Source: Dichetophora obliterata (taxonomy: Eukaryota; Arthropoda; Insecta; Diptera; Sciomyzidae). Taken from it: a stretch of 64,000 nt of DNA. Every line of letters begins with the position of its first letter. Within the stretch, counting starts at the first letter, position 1. The DNA is taken from contig OY986438.1 in the NCBI GenBank assembly GCA_963920525.1, forward strand, positions 182,698,888-182,762,887, in the 5' to 3' direction. A program made the position numbers and the translations under genes. This document shows positions 59,360-64,000 of the stretch, in pieces. A model generated the notes under the pieces. The model worked only from the letters and a program-made list of their open reading frames with translations, had not been told where the DNA came from and searched no databases.

Positions 59360-61181
59360 TACGTATTCTAATTCTGTTGTTTAGAGTCAAAGAATATATA
59401 TTTCACTTTCAGCTAATTGAAGATGTTTGAAGAACATTTGTTGACAAGGGAATTTAAATGTCTGTATAGTTTTGAAAGCATTTTATTGCGAAATTAATTA
59501 AAATGTTTCATAGTAAGCTATAAGATAATGTGAATTAATTTAACTTTATACATATCACATTACTGTTTTACTAATTCAATTTAATTGTAATATTTAAAAA
59601 ATATTTAATATATATTAACATAGCAAATTACTAGACTGATAAACACACTGTAGAATACTTAATTACTCTGTAAATATATTCTAGTATTTCAAAAGAAGAA
59701 TTATAACATTTTAAACCATTTATCGTATATAGTAAGTAAATGCTTTCACTATTTACATTAAAAATTTAACGATTTTAAATAAAAAAATATACCTATATAT
59801 TAATATGCCGCACTTTCGTAAGAAATGATCGTTAAATAAAAAATGCCTTAAAGCATACTAAAAAAAAGGACTATTGTAATAAACTTTGAGACTAAACATA
59901 TCTATATTTTCTTCGAAACGCATTTACCAAATGTTGTTCAAAGACGCAAAAAACTCTGTCAGTTTTTTTTTAATCGCTCAACTTAAAGTCCAATAAAAGC
60001 ATTTCTTTATTTAATATATCGTCGACATCCGAAGATCATTATGTTTTTGAATTCTAAAAATATTTTCTGCAATAAAATAAATTTACGTTTTTTTGTCATA
60101 TCAACTTTACATAAAAAATAAAAACAAAATATTTGAAGAATAAAAAAAACTTTTTCAATAATGCCTTTTGATACTTAAATAGACCAGAGTGCAATACGTT
60201 TTCTCAATTGTCTGTAATAACTCTTGAAAAATATCAATATTTTATGAAATTTTTTCAACATTTTTACATCAATCGTATTTTAAGGCATCTACACAGAAAA
60301 CCTATATACATATATTTCTGATAAATATTTTGGAATCATGCGAGTTAGAATATTCTTAAACAACGCAAAGGAAAAAGGAATCACAAAAAGAGATCATCAG
60401 TTTTGGTATTTATTTCCAACTTTTAACCACTGTGCGCCGGCATTTTGATTTTGTTCTATTTTTGTTTATGTCTAACAAACCAAAATCACAAGCGTTGTAT
60501 TGTTTTTTCCACCATATAAAATACCAATAAAATACCAAGAACGAGTTTTCGAGAAAAAACAAACAAAAAATGAGAGCGCACATGGCCTGCAGACAAGTAC
60601 TTACGAAAAGCGCATATGCAAAAAAAACTAATTAGCGCTAAGAGACGTTGGCAGAGAAGGAGCGGTACTCAGAGTACACTCAAAATACATTCGGATCGAG
60701 CGCCTTTGTAATAAACTGACTCAACGCACTCATTGAAAACGGCTCGATGTGGATCGGATCATGCCGCTCTCGGATATGAGAATGTACTTATACCCGAAAA
60801 AATGCTAATGAGCCGAATGCCTATAAGTATTTTACACATATTATTAAGTATGGATAGAGTTGAGAACAGCACGACACTCGGGTATGATTTGAGTATCCGA
60901 ATTCTCTCGGATACTCATTGCAGTTCGCTGATCGATATCCCCATAACTAATCGATATATCGAAAAATCCTTCGGCGAATCTTAATTTCTCAAAAAGTACT
61001 TCAAAACTGCATACTCAAATAGAGGGGCCACGGAAATCGTAATCACCCCCGTTGTCTGTACAGTTTTTAATCACTAAATTTATTAAAAATATCATTCTGA
61101 AAGTCTCTCGTTCGATCACAAAAGCAGCGCAAAATAAATGCAATATTTTGGTAAAGTGTCAGCTGAGCATCTGTGCATTGA

Positions 61182-61564
61182 GTGTCTCGAACAAGCCCTT
61201 TATATGGGTGGTATTATATTCCGAGCAGTGTCCACAAAGTTCTTATGCACGGATTTGAAGTTATTTTAGCAATTTCCTTTTCAATCGAAACATTGTCTGA
61301 AGAGGTTTTGGAAGTAAGGGAAAAGGAATTTAGAAAAATTGACTTAACCGTATCCGTAAATGAGCGAGGATTAAGTCTAATGCAGACTTAATGAAAATAT
61401 TGTTGCTGACGTCTGAGCCTCTCCTAGCATCCAAAATAACTATCAAATCAGAAGTAAATGTTATTATTGATAAAGAAGTTGAGAAGTTTATTAAATTAGT
61501 TTATGAACCTTTTATTGTTTGTAGTGATTTGGACAAAGAAGTCAGTAGCGCTGAATGTCAGTAG
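61182..61564 (+). pseudogene. Degenerate fragment of a TE-associated protein of unknown function
   Basis: One frame reads YGWYYIPSSVHKVLMHGFEV, then SEEVLEVREKEFRKI. After a stop, a second frame reads LLTSEPLLASK and KEVEKFIKLVYEPF. From memory these strings resemble the C-terminal part of uncharacterised multicopy proteins found in many insect and cnidarian genomes (the VHKVLIHG ... LPIGxLSEEAxEA pattern). Stops and frame changes show it is dead. The N-terminal part is not visible and the function is unknown. It lies just outside the right end of the 55-61 kb element. Confidence 0.45.
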
Positions 61565-62207
61565 AGGTATGAGTTTTTGATTTTTTTTGATATGCATATA
61601 TATATTTATTTTTTTATTTATTTTTGAAGTGAAACTTCTAAGTTGACGATTTTAAATTAGGGTAAAATTTAAATAGAGGGTAAAATTTTTAGAGGCTCGT
61701 CATTAAAACTTTAACGAAATTTTCGTCATGAAAAATTTTACGAGTCTCATCACTTTTTTGTGTGCACGAGCAATGAATAATACAAAGACAGAATATAATA
61801 TTAAAAATATTTCTTTGTATCAGTGAGATTTGAACCCGTACCAGTTCGATTGATAGTTCTGATTAAAAATTCTTTGTTTTGTAGGTTAGTTTATTTAATG
61901 TTAAGTATTAACTGAAGCTATGTTGTTGCACCAGATCACAACCTTAATACATAAAAGGCAAGCATCCTGCTCCGCATCATAATCACTTTTTGTCATTATT
62001 ACAGTGCTTTGACATCATATAATGTTCTGAAAAATGTTCAGCCTGAAAGTATGCACATACACAAAAGGCACATCAAACTGTAATTATTTTTTACCATTAT
62101 TTTGTTTTTTACAACATATACGTTGGACATAATGTTAACATGAATGTTAACAGGCACTTAAACAATGTCTTTTTGATATATAATATATTTTGATGGTAAT
62201 ACATATA
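61565..62207. other. AT-rich DNA, possible tRNA-like remnant
   Basis: A minus-strand B-box-like GGTTCAAATCTC lies near 61830, but no convincing A box is seen. Nothing else can be supported. Confidence 0.35.
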
Positions 62208-62209
62208 TA

Positions 62210-63516
62210 AAGAGTGTCCCAACAAGAGCGCAATTTTTAAATTTTAAATAAAACACAGATATTTAAAAAAAAATCGTGAAACTTTATTATATCGTAAAGT
62301 AGACAGAATGAGGTTATGTATGGAACAATATATCGTGCAGATGGCCGCCGTGGCTTTGCTGGCATACACGCGATCTTTTAATTAAATTTTCAATGACCGT
62401 TTTGCATAAATGCTGCGGTATTTCATTAATGCAGCGTCCAATTTCTTCTTTTAAGGCTTGAGTCGTCGTCGGCTTATTCGCGTAAACCATCGACTTCAAA
62501 AAACCAAAAAGAAAAAAATTTAATGGTGTTAAATCGCACGATCTATGATGCCAATTCTGATCTCCAAAACGCGAAATAACACGACCGGGAAATGACTGAT
62601 TCAGCAATTGAATTGTTTCTCTGGCTGTATGACATGTGGCGCCGTCTTGTTGGAACCACATGCCCTCCACATTCATTTTCAATTCAATTCTAGGCAAGAA
62701 AAAACTGGTTATCATTTCACGATACCGAACACCATTGACTGTTTGCGCTTGACCTGCCTCATTTTCATAAAAAAAAAGGTCCAATGATTCCTCCAGCCCA
62801 AAAACCACACCACACAGTGACACGTTGAGGATGCATTTGCTTCTCGTGAATCACTCGAGGATTTTCCTCACCCCAAATGCGACAATTCTGCCTATTGACG
62901 AAGCCATCAAGATGGAAATGGGCCTCGTCACTGAAGATGATTTTAGCGGCAAAATCAGCATTTTCATGTTGTCTCTCCAATACCAAATTAACGAACTCCC
63001 TTCGCTGTCCATGGTCAGCTGGCTTCAGTTCCTGAGTCAATTGAACTTTGTATGCATGAAGATACAAATCTTTCGTCAAAATTCGCTGCATAGTGGATTT
63101 GGAGACACCAATTTGCTGAGCTCGGTGTCGAATTGAGGTGGATGGAGTTTGAGCGACATCATCACGTACAGCTGCGACATTTTCGGTCGATCGACCTGGT
63201 CGAAGGCGCGTTGTTGTCTTTACATCACTAACAGACCCAGTTTCGGCAAATTTATCTATTAATCTCTTTACAGTTGACTCTTTTGGAGCATTATTGTGAC
63301 CCCAAATTGATCGCAATTTGCGAACTGTAGCCGCAAAACTTTCACCATTTTGGTAAGACAATTTCACAATGAGAATGGGTTGTTCATTCGTGTAGCGCTC
63401 CATTTTTACTAACCTCGTACCTTCTACTAGCAAACAATAACAATTGTTCAAATGTCAAACAATGACACTTCGAATGGCGCCAAATTTAAAAATTGCGTTC
63501 TTGTTGGGACACCCTT
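62210..63516 (-). mobile_element. mariner transposon (DD41D type), 1.3 kb
   Basis: The left end AAGAGTGTCCCAACAAGAG and right end CTTGTTGGGACACCCTT are inverted repeats of ~30 bp, with TA on both sides (62208-62209, 63517-63518). It carries a single minus-strand transposase. Its length and structure are canonical for mariner. Confidence 0.93.
62314..63403 (-). pseudogene. mariner transposase with frameshift and altered third catalytic residue
   Basis: The natural start is the ATG at 63401-63403 (MERYTNEQ), after an upstream leader. An N-terminal paired-like DNA-binding region includes SIRHRAQQIGVSKSTMQRIL. The first catalytic Asp is residue 159 (FSDEAHFH). The frame shifts in a run of nine A (62769-62777) within the GPFF...ENE region, and the rest is in another frame to the stop at 62314. 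The second Asp is in WFQQDGATCHTA (codon 62644-62646). Where the third Asp is expected, after 41 residues, the codon at 62518-62520 reads Asn (TPLNFFLFG). The 41-residue spacing fits the DD41D group, first described from tephritids. Both lesions make it inactive. Confidence 0.92.
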
Positions 63517-63518
63517 TA

Positions 63519-63798
63519 TAACATGTCTTCATGATATATAAAATAACGAATAATAAGCTATCCAAATATTTGTACAACACGATTAAGTACAATTAGTGAT
63601 GCAGTATTTGCTAGATATATCGATGACATTACATCTATAATATACGTTTCTATTTCAGATATCAAAAATCAATAATTTCATTAATAACTTTTCATAACAA
63701 TAATTGAACACATTTACAAAAATAATTCAAAATATATGTAACATGTAATGAAATAAAATGATAATGTAATGTAATTAACTTTACTGGTATGAATATTA
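63519..63798. other. AT-rich DNA, no feature seen
   Basis: A short spacer between the two mariner elements. Confidence 0.4.
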
Positions 63799-63800
63799 TA

Positions 63801-64000
63801 CAGGTTGGTAGAAAAGTTCTGAAAGCGACACCTTTGAACCAGTAGAAGAATTAAAATTAATACGCCATTTCAATATTTCATCTCTCATTTTAACACAAAA
63901 AAGAATTTAATTTCGATCTCTCTATTCATTCTTTGTTTACTAGTCATTTGACTAGTTTACATGTCAGAATACTTTTTTGCAATGGAAAAAACCGAATATC
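63801..64000 (+). mobile_element. mariner-like element, 5' end, cut by window edge
   Basis: After TA (63799-63800) the sequence CAGGTTGGTAGAAAAGTTCT resembles recalled mariner termini of the CAGGTTGGCTGATAAGT type. A start codon for a mariner-like protein follows at 63982. The right end is outside the window. Confidence 0.65.
63982..64000 (+). CDS. mariner transposase, first codons only
   Basis: The ATG at 63982 is followed by codons for EKTEY, and the window ends there. MEKTEYR-type starts are common in mariner transposases, and the distance from the terminal repeat (~180 bp) is right. Whether the gene is intact cannot be seen. Confidence 0.55.

Larger units (their letters stand above)
55191..61050. 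mobile_element. Large inverted-repeat element enclosing a hAT transposon
   Basis: About 110-bp inverted repeats lie at 55191-55310 and 60935-61050. Shared blocks are ACGATTTCC-TGGCCCC, TATGCAGTTTTGAAG, CGAAGGATTT and ATATCGATTAGTTAT. Flanking ATTGTCTG (55183-55190) and GTTGTCTG (61051-61058) could be an 8-bp duplication with one mismatch. A hAT (56093-58161) and a MITE (59040-59359) are inserted. The residual ~3.5 kb has no recognisable gene. Confidence 0.65.

Noticed and set aside
60733..60984. 83-residue plus frame in the 55-61 kb element
   Set aside because: It overlaps the right inverted repeat and has no domain; the left repeat does not keep the frame.
61815..61870. tRNA-like sequence on the minus strand
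   Set aside because: Only a B-box-like GGTTCAAATCTC is clear; no A box at the right distance.

Overview
The window is AT-rich eukaryotic DNA. It looks like an intergenic or intronic stretch of a dipteran insect genome, and almost everything recognisable in it is transposable-element (TE) debris. I see no complete host gene, rRNA gene or CRISPR array. A tRNA-headed SINE at 47.45-47.78 kb resembles, from memory, a repeat very common in tephritid fruit flies, so a tephritid source is plausible but unproven. The DD41D mariner, Jockey/CR1-group LINE, hAT, PIF/Harbinger-like and TTAA-type elements all suit a fly.

Layout. 0-5 kb: a hAT-type MITE, a fold-back element, a ~550-bp tandem duplication, and a 1.83-kb TTAA-flanked element with an internally deleted Mutator/Kolobok-like transposase. 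5.3-7.9 kb: a 5'-truncated, frameshifted LINE. 10.1-18.5 kb: ~0.85-kb inverted arms enclosing nested inverted-repeat elements, a ~600-bp (TAA)n array, a tRNA-headed SINE, a 0.7-kb hairpin and minisatellites. 20.5-29.8 kb: MITEs in nests up to three levels deep, including two hAT MITEs lying side by side at one target site. 33.7-35.3 kb: a decayed Tc1-like element. 39-49 kb: a hAT element, a dismembered zinc-finger-MYM-type hAT fossil, and a deep nest in which a 2.7-kb hAT with a perfect 8-bp duplication sits inside a palindromic element and itself carries a TA-type MITE, a TTAA-type element and a SINE. 55.2-61.05 kb: a large inverted-repeat element holding a nearly intact 2.07-kb hAT (perfect 8-bp target duplication, transposase broken by one in-frame stop). 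62.2-63.5 kb: a 1.3-kb DD41D-type mariner with a frameshift and a substituted third catalytic residue. At the right edge the 5' end of another mariner enters the window.

Element boundaries were found by pairing inverted repeats by eye and checking flanking duplications (8 bp for hAT, TA for Tc1/mariner-like, TAA for PIF/Harbinger-like, TTAA for piggyBac/Kolobok-like). The strongest observations are the nesting orders, a TTAA family in which a coding parent and its short derivatives are all present, and tRNA-like Pol III modules carried inside two inverted-repeat elements. Family names come from recalled protein motifs and were not checked by database search.
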